Shown here: piece by piece, positions 1 through 5,284 of the stretch | Position numbering within the stretch: the first letter of the stretch is position 1 | How the letters are laid out: the number at the start of each line of letters is the position of its first letter | Source: Actinomycetes bacterium | GTDB taxonomy: Bacteria > Actinomycetota > Actinomycetes > Actinomycetales > Actinomycetaceae | NCBI GenBank assembly: GCA_023420745.1 | Contig: JAEZVQ010000061.1 | Location: forward strand, 1-6,266 | Length of the DNA: 6,266 nt | Direction: 5' to 3' | Translations under genes and position numbers: made by a program | The notes under the pieces: model-generated | What the model was told of the DNA's origin: nothing | Database searches by the model: none | Seen by the model: the letters and a program-made list of their open reading frames with translations, nothing else

Positions 1-56
1 CCCAGGGCCGGAAGGCAGCAAGGATAGGGTAGCTCTTCCGGGTACGCGGGGGGTCG
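1..56 (+). ncRNA. ffs: Small SRP RNA (4.5S type), 3' part, cut at the left edge
   Basis: This is the RNA scaffold of the signal recognition particle, which binds Ffh and helps target nascent membrane and secreted proteins. The diagnostic domain IV hairpin is visible: CAGG-GCC-GGAA-GGC-AGCA at about positions 3-19, made of the GGAA tetraloop closed by GCC/GGC and flanked by the conserved internal-loop bases that Ffh contacts. The descending strand continues through GCTCTTCCGGGT to the G-rich 3' end GCGGGGGGTCG. From memory this resembles actinobacterial ffs sequences. The 5' half lies outside the window. The 3' end at about 56 is an estimate, because no separate terminator hairpin follows. Confidence 0.9.
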
Positions 57-195
57 TTTGTGTATGCGCCTTCGATCAAATGCCGATCAGCAATCAGTGA
101 ATCGTTATCGGTGATCCGTGGCTGGCAAGTTGCGATCAGTGAGCCGTGATTGGCGATGGCGAAAGCTTGGTGTCGTGTGCGCGGATAGCTTCCCT
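57..195. other. Intergenic stretch with degenerate short repeats
   Basis: This gap lies between the SRP RNA and the 3' end of the hexosaminidase gene, which point towards each other. I see no gene in it; a 62-codon plus-strand frame at 118-306 mostly lies antisense to the hexosaminidase and shows no recognisable features. The stretch is mildly repetitive. The hexamer CGATCA occurs at 73-78, 84-89 and 133-138. Three loosely related 18-mers beginning GTGA and sharing CGT and GG positions start at 97, 111 and 139. No clear rho-independent terminator is present for either flanking gene. Confidence 0.4.
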
Positions 196-1425
196 CTAGA
201 TCAGCTCATGATCGCGCAGCAGCGCGTACTCACGTTCGATGCGCTCCCTGGCGTCCACACGATCGGCACCGTCGAAATCCCAGATTCGTTCAGCGACGGC
301 GAGTAGTCGCGGGAAATACATCTGCCATACATCCGCCTCGTCGAGGACAAACTCTGTCCACAAGCATGTCTGGATGCCGATGCATCGGGGGTTGTGGACA
401 GGTTCCCACGGGTGCGTGAGGATGTCGTCAACCGAAATCTGTGCCAAGAAGCCGGGTTGATCTGCTGCCCCATCAGGGTCGGAATAGTTGAGGTAGAGCT
501 CGCGGTGATCGGCGTAAACAAACGGCAGGGTCGTTGACATGACGCGGTCAATTCCCTTGGCGCCATCCCATGCGAGAATGAGGTAATCGCCATCGGGGTC
601 GACACCCGCAACCTCGTCCCACGCTGCGACGATTTTGCCGTGTGAACGCGCTCGATTCGCGGCCAGTCGCATGAACCACGTCTGGATGCGTCGGAAATCA
701 TTGGCGCCATCATCGTTGAGACCGTGCGCATTCATCCACTCGACGAGGCTCGCATCGCCCGACCACAGGTCGAAGTCGCACTCATCTCCACCGAGATGGA
801 TATGGCGACCGGGGAACATCTCGCACGCGGCATCAACGACGTCGAGGACGAATCGCGCCGACGCATCTGAGGGCCACAGCAAGTCATTGCGCTCCCCGTC
901 GCCACCCCACGCTGTTGTCGACAGATCCGGAACACCGGCGGGACGACCGAGGTGAGGGTACGCCGTCGTTGCAGCGAACATGTGCCCGGGGAGGTCGATT
1001 TCGGGGACGACCTCGATCCCGTGGCGTTCAGCGGTGGCGAGAACACGATCGACATCGTCGCGTGTGTAGAATCCGCGTGACCACCGTGTCGCGGCGTCGG
1101 CGATGGTGCGTTCGATGAGTTCGGGTGTTGCCGACGCGGTGTAGTCGCGATAAGGGAAGCGGTCGAGCATCCCACCGGTGCGCGCCAGCTCGGGGTAACC
1201 GGGAATGTCGAGGCGCCAGCCGGAGTTGTCGGTGAGATGCCAGTGGAAATGGGTGAAACCGTAGCGTCCCATGAAGGCGAGGAGACGCTCAATGACCTCG
1301 ACAGAGAAGAAAGATCGCGCGCAATCGAGGTGGACGCCTCGCCACTGGTGGCGTGGTGCGCGCCCCGAGCGTGGACCGACGAGGGGTGCGGGGAGACCGG
1401 TGGGCAGTGGTGTCGAGGACGGCAT
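196..1425 (-). CDS. Beta-N-acetylhexosaminidase, glycoside hydrolase family 20
   Basis: This is a 409-residue GH20 enzyme, expected to release terminal GlcNAc or GalNAc from chitooligosaccharides or glycans by substrate-assisted catalysis. The catalytic barrel motifs appear in order: RGVHLDCARSFF (29-40, with the substrate-binding Arg29), FHWHLTDNSGWRL (60-72), VPEIDLPGH (140-148), HLGGDE (210-215, catalytic pair Asp214-Glu215), AWDE (268-271), WTEF (356-359) and PRLLAVAERIW (372-382). The protein starts almost directly at the barrel: the usual N-terminal GH20b domain and any signal peptide are missing, so it is shorter than typical secreted members and probably cytoplasmic. The ATG at 1425 is supported by AAAGGAG four bases upstream, and the stop is TAG. 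It lies downstream of a tRNA cluster and its terminator on the same strand. The family is secure; the natural substrate is not. Confidence 0.95.
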   Translation of the reverse strand: MPSSTPLPTGLPAPLVGPRSGRAPRHQWRGVHLDCARSFFSVEVIERLLAFMGRYGFTHFHWHLTDNSGWRLDIPGYPELARTGGMLDRFPYRDYTASATPELIERTIADAATRWSRGFYTRDDVDRVLATAERHGIEVVPEIDLPGHMFAATTAYPHLGRPAGVPDLSTTAWGGDGERNDLLWPSDASARFVLDVVDAACEMFPGRHIHLGGDECDFDLWSGDASLVEWMNAHGLNDDGANDFRRIQTWFMRLAANRARSHGKIVAAWDEVAGVDPDGDYLILAWDGAKGIDRVMSTTLPFVYADHRELYLNYSDPDGAADQPGFLAQISVDDILTHPWEPVHNPRCIGIQTCLWTEFVLDEADVWQMYFPRLLAVAERIWDFDGADRVDARERIEREYALLRDHELI

Positions 1426-1429
1426 GACG

Positions 1430-1436
1430 CTCCTTT
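1430..1436 (-). promoter_or_regulatory. Shine-Dalgarno site of the GH20 gene
   Basis: On the minus strand AAAGGAG is followed by CGTC and then the ATG. The strong match to the 16S rRNA tail fixes the start at 1425, although the spacing of four bases is a little short. Confidence 0.75.
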
Positions 1437-1460
1437 GCGAACCGAGGTGTGTGGCAATAG

Positions 1461-1485
1461 ATAAACCCCGGTCGGGTGACCGGGG
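1461..1485 (-). terminator. Intrinsic terminator of the tRNA cluster
   Basis: A perfect 8-bp stem (CCCCGGTC pairing with GACCGGGG, plus-strand positions 1466-1473 and 1478-1485) closes a 4-nt loop. On the minus strand it is followed by TTTAT. It begins ten bases beyond the tRNA-Phe 3' end, as expected for a rho-independent terminator of the tRNA transcript. The hexosaminidase start is about 35 bases further on, so that gene needs either read-through or its own promoter close by. A weak TATCTA at 1458-1463 could be a -10 box. Confidence 0.8.
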
Positions 1486-1495
1486 AAATGTGTTG

Positions 1496-1568
1496 TGCCT
1501 CCGACCGGCGTCGATCCGGTGACCTTTCGATTTTCAGTCGAACGCTCTACCAACTGAGCTACAGAGGC
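1496..1568 (-). tRNA. tRNA-Phe (GAA)
   Basis: This 73-nt cloverleaf has acceptor GCCTCTG paired with CGGAGGC (one U-G wobble), D-arm GCTC/GAGC, anticodon stem TTCGA/TCGAA, anticodon loop CTGAAAA (anticodon GAA), T-stem ACCGG/CCGGT and discriminator A. The T-loop reads ATCGACG, so position 54 is A where a T is almost universal. The rest of the fold is intact, so I read it as a functional gene with an odd base. CCA is not encoded (ACAA follows the acceptor). It is the last gene of the cluster, before the terminator at 1461-1485. Confidence 0.93.
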
Positions 1569-1598
1569 AGATCATTGTCACGTGGGTGACAGTGATCG

Positions 1599-1674
1599 GC
1601 GACCCCGACCGGGCTCGAACCGGCGACCTCCGCCGTGACAGGGCGGCGCGCTAACCAACTGCGCTACGGGGCCA
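1599..1674 (-). repeat. 76-bp direct repeat, copy B (contains tRNA-Asp)
   Basis: These 76 bases are identical to 1836-1911 in the same orientation. The identity covers the whole tRNA-Asp gene plus one flanking base on each side, and the sequences diverge beyond it. Confidence 0.9.
1600..1673 (-). tRNA. tRNA-Asp (GTC), second copy in transcription order
   Basis: This 74-nt cloverleaf has acceptor GGCCCCG/CGGGGTC, D-arm GCGC/GCGC, anticodon stem CCGCC/GGCGG, loop CTGTCAC (anticodon GTC), T-stem GCCGG/CCGGT, canonical T-loop TTCGAGC and discriminator G, the Asp identity base. The 3' extension is CCG, so CCA must be added after transcription. It is identical to the copy at 1837-1910 but is preceded by its own candidate promoter. 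It is separated by 31 bases from tRNA-Phe, with which it is probably co-transcribed. Confidence 0.96.
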
Positions 1675-1687
1675 AGGTGCGGGCTCA

Positions 1688-1717
1688 ATACTACTCAGGA
1701 GCGTCTGGTGAATACAA
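1688..1717 (-). promoter_or_regulatory. Candidate promoter for tRNA-Asp/tRNA-Phe
   Basis: On the minus strand a -35-like TTGTAT (1712-1717) and a -10-like TAGTAT (1688-1693) are separated by 18 bases. The -10 box ends 14 bases before the tRNA-Asp 5' end, which leaves a short leader. It lies in the 163-nt gap between the two tRNA-Asp copies, which otherwise holds no gene that I can see. The boxes are plausible matches only. Confidence 0.5.
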
Positions 1718-1835
1718 ATTGCGAACGAAGACGGCGGTGTGATCCGCGTGACAATGCGGGGCAGTGCGTCGCAGAAACAGTGGTGTGATTGTGGGAGCGC
1801 GTGCGGTTGTGAGGCGAGGAATTCGGGTATAAAAA

Positions 1836-1911
1836 GCGACCCCGACCGGGCTCGAACCGGCGACCTCCGCCGTGACAGGGCGGCGCGCTAACCAACTGCG
1901 CTACGGGGCCA
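1836..1911 (-). repeat. 76-bp direct repeat, copy A (contains tRNA-Asp)
   Basis: This is the partner of the repeat at 1599-1674, with exact identity over 76 bases. The two copies lie 237 bases apart start to start. Confidence 0.9.
1837..1910 (-). tRNA. tRNA-Asp (GTC), first copy in transcription order
   Basis: It is identical to the tRNA-Asp at 1600-1673: 74 nt, anticodon loop CTGTCAC, T-loop TTCGAGC, discriminator G. On the minus strand the gene is followed by C and then five T's (1831-1835), which may act as a weak termination or processing signal. CCA is not encoded. It lies 38 bases downstream of tRNA-Glu and is probably processed from the same precursor. Confidence 0.96.
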
Positions 1912-1921
1912 TTTGGTAACA

Positions 1922-1943
1922 ACTCGTTGATTTCTCAGCGAGT
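1922..1943 (-). other. Hairpin between tRNA-Glu and tRNA-Asp
   Basis: ACTCGTTGA and TCAGCGAGT can pair over nine positions (one G-U wobble) around a 4-nt TTTC loop on the plus strand. On the transcribed minus strand no T-run follows, so it is more likely a spacer or processing structure in the tRNA precursor than a terminator. Confidence 0.45.
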
Positions 1944-1948
1944 GACCG

Positions 1949-2021
1949 TACCCCCAACGGGATTCGAACCCGTGCCGCCGCCGTGAAAGGGCGGTGTCCT
2001 AGGCCGCTAGACGATGGGGGC
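1949..2021 (-). tRNA. tRNA-Glu (TTC)
   Basis: This 73-nt cloverleaf has acceptor GCCCCCA paired with TGGGGGT, anticodon stem CCGCC/GGCGG, loop CTTTCAC (anticodon TTC), T-stem ACGGG/CCCGT with T-loop TTCGAAT, and discriminator A. CCA is not encoded (CGG follows the discriminator). It is the first gene of the minus-strand tRNA cluster, with a candidate promoter at 2062-2091. Its anticodon arm differs from that of the neighbouring tRNA-Asp at one base only, the first anticodon position. Confidence 0.96.
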
Positions 2022-2029
2022 GTCAATTC

Positions 2030-2048
2030 GCGTGCGTCAACCGCACGC
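2030..2048 (-). other. Leader hairpin upstream of tRNA-Glu
   Basis: GCGTGCG and CGCACGC form a perfect 7-bp stem with a 5-nt loop between the candidate promoter and the tRNA-Glu 5' end. It would lie in the 5' leader of the precursor that RNase P removes. No function can be assigned. Confidence 0.45.
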
Positions 2049-2061
2049 TGCGACTTGAGCA

Positions 2062-2091
2062 AGTCTACGCAACACACGTTCCCGATAGCAA
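2062..2091 (-). promoter_or_regulatory. Candidate promoter of the tRNA cluster, with overlapping inverted repeat
   Basis: On the minus strand TTGCTA (-35, 2086-2091) and TAGACT (-10, 2062-2067) are separated by 18 bases, about 40 bases upstream of tRNA-Glu. An inverted repeat, GACTTG/CAAGTC with a 2-base centre (2052-2065), covers most of the -10 box and the likely start site, which could be an operator or chance. The promoter assignment rests on box similarity and position. Confidence 0.5.
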
Positions 2092-2148
2092 AACTGACAG
2101 TGTGAGGCTGCTCACCATTGTTGTCGGCGTGCGCCATGCGGGTCGCTC

Positions 2149-2177
2149 TGGATGAGGACGTATCGACGCCCTAGGCT
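2149..2177 (+). promoter_or_regulatory. Candidate promoter for the mscS-msrB operon, leaderless type
   Basis: TAGGCT (2172-2177) fits the TANNNT -10 pattern and ends six bases before the ATG at 2184, so transcription would start at or next to the start codon. The -35 region about 17 bases further upstream (TGGATG, 2149-2154) is poor. No Shine-Dalgarno sequence precedes the ATG, which agrees with a leaderless mRNA, a common arrangement in Actinobacteria. Confidence 0.45.
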
Positions 2178-2183
2178 TGAAAT

Positions 2184-3875
2184 ATGTCGGATACTACGGA
2201 AGACGTTGTGCAAGGCGCCGTCGACATCATTCAGATCATCCTCGGGCTCGCCGTGTCAGCAGCGGTTGGTATCGCCGTCGGCATTGTCATATGGCTCATT
2301 ATTCGCGTGATCGCTCACCGATCCGACTTGGGGCGTCACCTCCTTCGACGTGTGAAGTACCCGTTCTTCGCGGCTTCAATGACGACAGGGATTTGGGTTT
2401 TCCTTGGCTATCCCGAAGTTCAACCATCGGTGTCGCAAACGTTCATCGATGCTCAATGGGCTGGTGCGTTGCGCCACGCTATCCTCATTGTCCTCATCGT
2501 TCTCGTCGCGTGGATGCTCGCTGCATCGGCGCACACTATCGAGGATGTCACGCGAATTCAGTCTGGAAAATCGACATCGCGCCGCCTCGTCACTCAAGCG
2601 CAGGTATTGCGCCGAATTGTGCAAATGTCGGTGTGGACACTCGCGATTTGTGCCGCCATCCTCACTTTCCCGTCGGCACGTATTGCTATGGGGTCGATTC
2701 TCGCGTCCGCCGGTGTTATCTCCCTCGTTGCGGGTCTTGCCGCGCAAGACTCACTGTCGAACATGTTTGCCGGCGTTCAAATCACCTTCACTGACGCGCT
2801 GCGAGTGGGCGATATTGTCGTTGTTGACGGCGTGCAGGGAACCGTCGAGGAAGTGACGCTGACGTACGTGGTGATGAAACTGTGGGACGATCGGCGCATC
2901 ATTGTGCCCTCGACACAGTTCACGAAGAACAGTTTTGAAAACTGGACGCGACTGCATTCAAAGTTGCTCGGCACCGTCGAGCTGAAAACGGACTGGAATG
3001 CGCCGATGCCGGCAATTCGCGCTGAGGTTGATCGCCTCCTCGCGGCGACTGATCTGTGGGATCATCGCACCTTGACCGTTCAGGTCACCGATTCGGATGA
3101 GAACTGGAAACTCGTGCGGATTGTTGTCTCAGCTGAAAATGCTGGCTCGCTGTGGGATCTGCGCTGCTACCTGCGTGAGCACCTCATCGATTGGGTGACA
3201 ACGAACGCTCCGTACGCCCAGGTACGTCACCTCTATCAGGAGCAGCGCGTGCGAGAAGTCGAGCGTGACCGTAGCGAGGAAGAAATCGTTCGGCTGGCGT
3301 CCGAACTGGCCGAACTGTCTGGATACCGGGTGGATGACACGGCTGAGAACGCTGTTGCCCACTCTTCGAGCGTGGAGGAAGCGCGGCTTAACGCGGCCAA
3401 GAGACGGGCATCGAAGGTGCGGCGAAAGCGTCTGCGCGACCGCAAGCCCCGACAAAACGGTGAGCCGGCAGGGGGATCTGATCCTTCTGACACTTCTCCC
3501 GCTGCGACTCAGCTACTCAGCGAGGCTGATATCGCTGCCATTCGAGCCATGCGCCCCCACACGCATCGCTCACCGATTGACGGCTCACCCATTGACAACT
3601 CTCCGTCGGAAACAACAGCGGTACGTGACCGCCTGTACTCTGGGAGCGAAGACGCCGAGGAACGCAGCCACATGTTCGACGGTCCAGACGCGGCCGCGAT
3701 GCGCGAGCGAGAAGATACTCGGGTTTTGCGAGCGTTTTTTTCAGAGGAAATCAGCGCAGCCGACGCGCTTGCGCGTCTCGAAGGCAACGAGGAAGCACAG
3801 CGTCAGGTTCGCCACGAAGACCGTAACCGCCACCATGGTTCACCGAAGACACACGAAGGGAAAAATGATGACTGA
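2184..3875 (+). CDS. MscS-family mechanosensitive ion channel with long C-terminal extension
   Basis: This 563-residue small-conductance mechanosensitive channel homologue should open under membrane tension and release solutes during hypo-osmotic shock. Hydrophobic segments lie near 14-43, 57-75, 95-116 and 145-162, followed by the glycine/alanine-rich pore helix at about 166-186 (IAMGSILASAGVISLVAGLA). The family signature continues with AAQDSLSNMFAGVQI (186-200), the beta-domain RVGDIVVVDGVQGTVEEV (207-224) and DRRIIVPSTQF...FENW (236-254). The alpha/beta cytoplasmic domain runs to about 350. Beyond it lies a roughly 200-residue polar tail: a charged helix (352-378), a basic patch KRRASKVRRKRLRDRK (406-421), a short SPID repeat (463-473) and an acidic helical end (500-545). 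The tail has no membrane segment, and I do not recognise a domain in it. The ATG at 2184 lacks a Shine-Dalgarno sequence. It is the first gene of a four-gene overlapping set. Confidence 0.92.
   Translation: MSDTTEDVVQGAVDIIQIILGLAVSAAVGIAVGIVIWLIIRVIAHRSDLGRHLLRRVKYPFFAASMTTGIWVFLGYPEVQPSVSQTFIDAQWAGALRHAILIVLIVLVAWMLAASAHTIEDVTRIQSGKSTSRRLVTQAQVLRRIVQMSVWTLAICAAILTFPSARIAMGSILASAGVISLVAGLAAQDSLSNMFAGVQITFTDALRVGDIVVVDGVQGTVEEVTLTYVVMKLWDDRRIIVPSTQFTKNSFENWTRLHSKLLGTVELKTDWNAPMPAIRAEVDRLLAATDLWDHRTLTVQVTDSDENWKLVRIVVSAENAGSLWDLRCYLREHLIDWVTTNAPYAQVRHLYQEQRVREVERDRSEEEIVRLASELAELSGYRVDDTAENAVAHSSSVEEARLNAAKRRASKVRRKRLRDRKPRQNGEPAGGSDPSDTSPAATQLLSEADIAAIRAMRPHTHRSPIDGSPIDNSPSETTAVRDRLYSGSEDAEERSHMFDGPDAAAMREREDTRVLRAFFSEEISAADALARLEGNEEAQRQVRHEDRNRHHGSPKTHEGKNDD
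3568..3596 (+). repeat. 15-bp imperfect tandem repeat inside the channel gene
   Basis: GCTCACCGATTGAC (3568-3581) and GCTCACCCATTGAC (3583-3596) match at 13 of 14 bases with a 15-bp period. They encode SPIDG-SPIDN in the disordered C-terminal tail of the channel and keep the reading frame. Confidence 0.8.
3856..3861 (+). promoter_or_regulatory. Shine-Dalgarno site of msrB
   Basis: AAGGGA lies inside the end of the channel gene. It is six bases before the ATG at 3868 and only three before the ATG at 3865, so it favours the second of the two adjacent ATG codons. Confidence 0.6.
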
Positions 3876-4326
3876 AACTCCCGCAGTTGATCCCATCCGC
3901 ACTGACGCTCAGTGGCGGGCGATGCTATCACCGATGGAGTATCACGTGTTGCGAGAGGCGGGAACAGAGCGCCCCGGAAGTGGCGCGTTGATTGGCGAAA
4001 ACCGAGTGGGGCGCTACCACTGTCGTGGTTGCGGTGCCGAGTTATTTAGTTCTGACGCCAAATTCGACTCTGGATGCGGGTGGCCGTCGTTTTTTGAAAC
4101 AGTGCCAGACGCTGTGCGCTACCTCGACGATCACTCACACGGGATGAATCGCACCGAAGTGCGATGCCGAACATGCGACTCGCACCTTGGGCACATTTTC
4201 AACGACGCTCCGCACACACCGACAGGACAGCGCTACTGCATGAATTCTGTTGCTTTGACCTTCACACCCGATGTTTCAGCCACCGGCTCTTCCAACGACA
4301 CTCACTCCGGATTCGCGGGTGAGTAA
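3868..4326 (+). CDS. msrB: Peptide-methionine (R)-S-oxide reductase MsrB
   Basis: This 152-residue enzyme reduces the R-epimer of methionine sulfoxide in oxidised proteins, normally using thioredoxin as reductant, and acts in the cytoplasm. All family landmarks are present: two zinc-binding CxxC pairs, CRGC (52-55) and CRTC (100-103), the DSGCGWPSFF motif (67-76) with the usual resolving Cys70, SHLGHIF (105-111) and the catalytic RYCMNSVAL (122-130) with Cys124. The length is typical of stand-alone MsrB; no MsrA domain is fused. I chose the ATG at 3868 for its better ribosome-site spacing; the ATG at 3865 would add one Met. The start overlaps the channel stop as ATGACTGA, so translation is probably coupled to the channel gene. 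The last 18 residues are a non-conserved polar tail. Confidence 0.96.
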   Translation: MTETPAVDPIRTDAQWRAMLSPMEYHVLREAGTERPGSGALIGENRVGRYHCRGCGAELFSSDAKFDSGCGWPSFFETVPDAVRYLDDHSHGMNRTEVRCRTCDSHLGHIFNDAPHTPTGQRYCMNSVALTFTPDVSATGSSNDTHSGFAGE

Positions 4327-5284
4327 TCGGGATTCGCACCTGCGAGTTGCAACATTCAACGCGCAGTATGCAACACCAAATTCGACGTGGTTCGACGCAG
4401 GTTCTCCCGTTCCCGCGCCACGACGCACCGACAATCAAAGATCGTCGCGTGAACGCGCTTTCATCGCGGCAATTCGTCAGCTTGTCACGTGCGAGCCCGA
4501 TGTCGTCGTTCTCGAAGAACTCGACGTGCACCAGGCGAGATCCGGGCGGGTGAATTTGGCGCGCCTCGCTGCGCGAACCCTCGCTGAATACGGGTTCGGC
4601 GAGGCATGGTTCGCCCCGATGTTCGTCGGATCAGTGCGCGCACTGCGCTTACCGCCATCCCTTCTTTGCAGCTCACTCGTGCCGGCGGGCACGGTGCGGC
4701 TTCCCGGTTTTGGGCTCTTGATCGCCTCGCGGGAGCCTTTGACACAGGTTCGCGTCATTCGATTACCACGCCCGTGCCCGAGGTTCTCACTCGGCACAAA
4801 ACCGCCATACTTGTCCCTCACCGTCGAAGGCGCCAGAGTTGCGCTTGCTGCGACGTTGCGTGGTCGGGATGTGAATATCGCAGCCACGCACCTCGCATTT
4901 CGCCAGCCGGTCGCTGCCCGACAGCTTACCTATCTATGGGAGAGCCTGAGGGGGACGATGCGTCACCGCATCATTGTTGGAGACCTCAACATGAGAGCCG
5001 AGGACGTGACGATGACACTTCGCGCCGGGACTTCGACCAGCGGTGTCAGCGTCACCGATGCCCCTACTTTCCCCAGCCACGCACCACGCCTCGACCTCGA
5101 CCACATCGTTCATGCCTCACCGATCGGTTCACCTGGAGACTTTTCCCTCGGCTCACCCATCGCTACGCTGACCAATACCGAGGTACTTCACCTCCCAATT
5201 TCCGATCACCGAGCGCTGGTTACTGATGTCCATGTTGCTCAACATCACCTCAACACGTCGAGGAGCGGGGTATGCGAACGGTGA
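4319..5284 (+). CDS. Endonuclease/exonuclease/phosphatase (EEP) family protein
   Basis: This 321-residue metal-dependent phosphoesterase has the fold shared by exonuclease III, DNase I and inositol-phosphate phosphatases. The EEP motifs occur in order: LRVATFNAQ (8-16, Asn14), DVVVLEEL (61-68, metal-binding Glu at 66 or 67), NIAATHLAF (186-194, His191), IIVGDLNM (218-225, Asp222 and Asn224), LDLDHIV (258-264, Asp261) and ISDHRALV (294-301, Asp296-His297). All catalytic positions are therefore present. There is no signal peptide or membrane segment, so it is probably cytoplasmic. The substrate cannot be read from the motifs. I chose the GTG at 4319 because it overlaps the msrB stop by 8 nt (GTGAGTAA), the same geometry as the mscS-msrB junction, and starts just before the first conserved strand. 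An ATG at 4271 would add 16 residues but overlaps msrB by 56 nt and lacks a ribosome site. Confidence 0.88.
   Translation: MSNRDSHLRVATFNAQYATPNSTWFDAGSPVPAPRRTDNQRSSRERAFIAAIRQLVTCEPDVVVLEELDVHQARSGRVNLARLAARTLAEYGFGEAWFAPMFVGSVRALRLPPSLLCSSLVPAGTVRLPGFGLLIASREPLTQVRVIRLPRPCPRFSLGTKPPYLSLTVEGARVALAATLRGRDVNIAATHLAFRQPVAARQLTYLWESLRGTMRHRIIVGDLNMRAEDVTMTLRAGTSTSGVSVTDAPTFPSHAPRLDLDHIVHASPIGSPGDFSLGSPIATLTNTEVLHLPISDHRALVTDVHVAQHHLNTSRSGVCER
5261..5265 (+). promoter_or_regulatory. Shine-Dalgarno site of the EamA transporter gene
   Basis: AGGAG lies six bases before the ATG at 5272, inside the end of the EEP gene. It supports this ATG over the in-frame GTG at 5281, which would be 15 bases away. 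Confidence 0.75.

Noticed and set aside
73..156. Possible CRISPR-like array
   Set aside because: The units are short, poorly conserved and partly overlapping, with no constant spacer length and no cas genes nearby.
732..1553. 273-codon open frame on the minus strand
   Set aside because: It overlaps the GH20 gene in another frame and begins inside tRNA-Phe; its translation shows no recognisable domain and is rich in Ser, Pro, Thr and Arg, as expected of an out-of-frame shadow.
1695..2137. Two short minus-strand open frames across the tRNA cluster
   Set aside because: Both run through tRNA genes; part of their translation is simply read from tRNA sequence, a common false ORF pattern.
3265..3867. 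Long in-frame extension upstream of msrB
   Set aside because: The extra 200 or so codons lie within the channel gene in another frame and look like low-complexity Arg/Thr-rich shadow sequence; MsrB proteins of this type start near 3868, where a ribosome site exists.
4271..4318. ATG at 4271 as start of the EEP gene
   Set aside because: It would overlap msrB by 56 nt, has no ribosome site, and adds residues before the first conserved strand that overlap the MsrB tail; the GTG at 4319 fits better, though this is not certain.
4606..5226. 206-codon plus-strand open frame inside the EEP gene
   Set aside because: It has no domain signature and is fully contained in a gene with complete EEP motifs in another frame.
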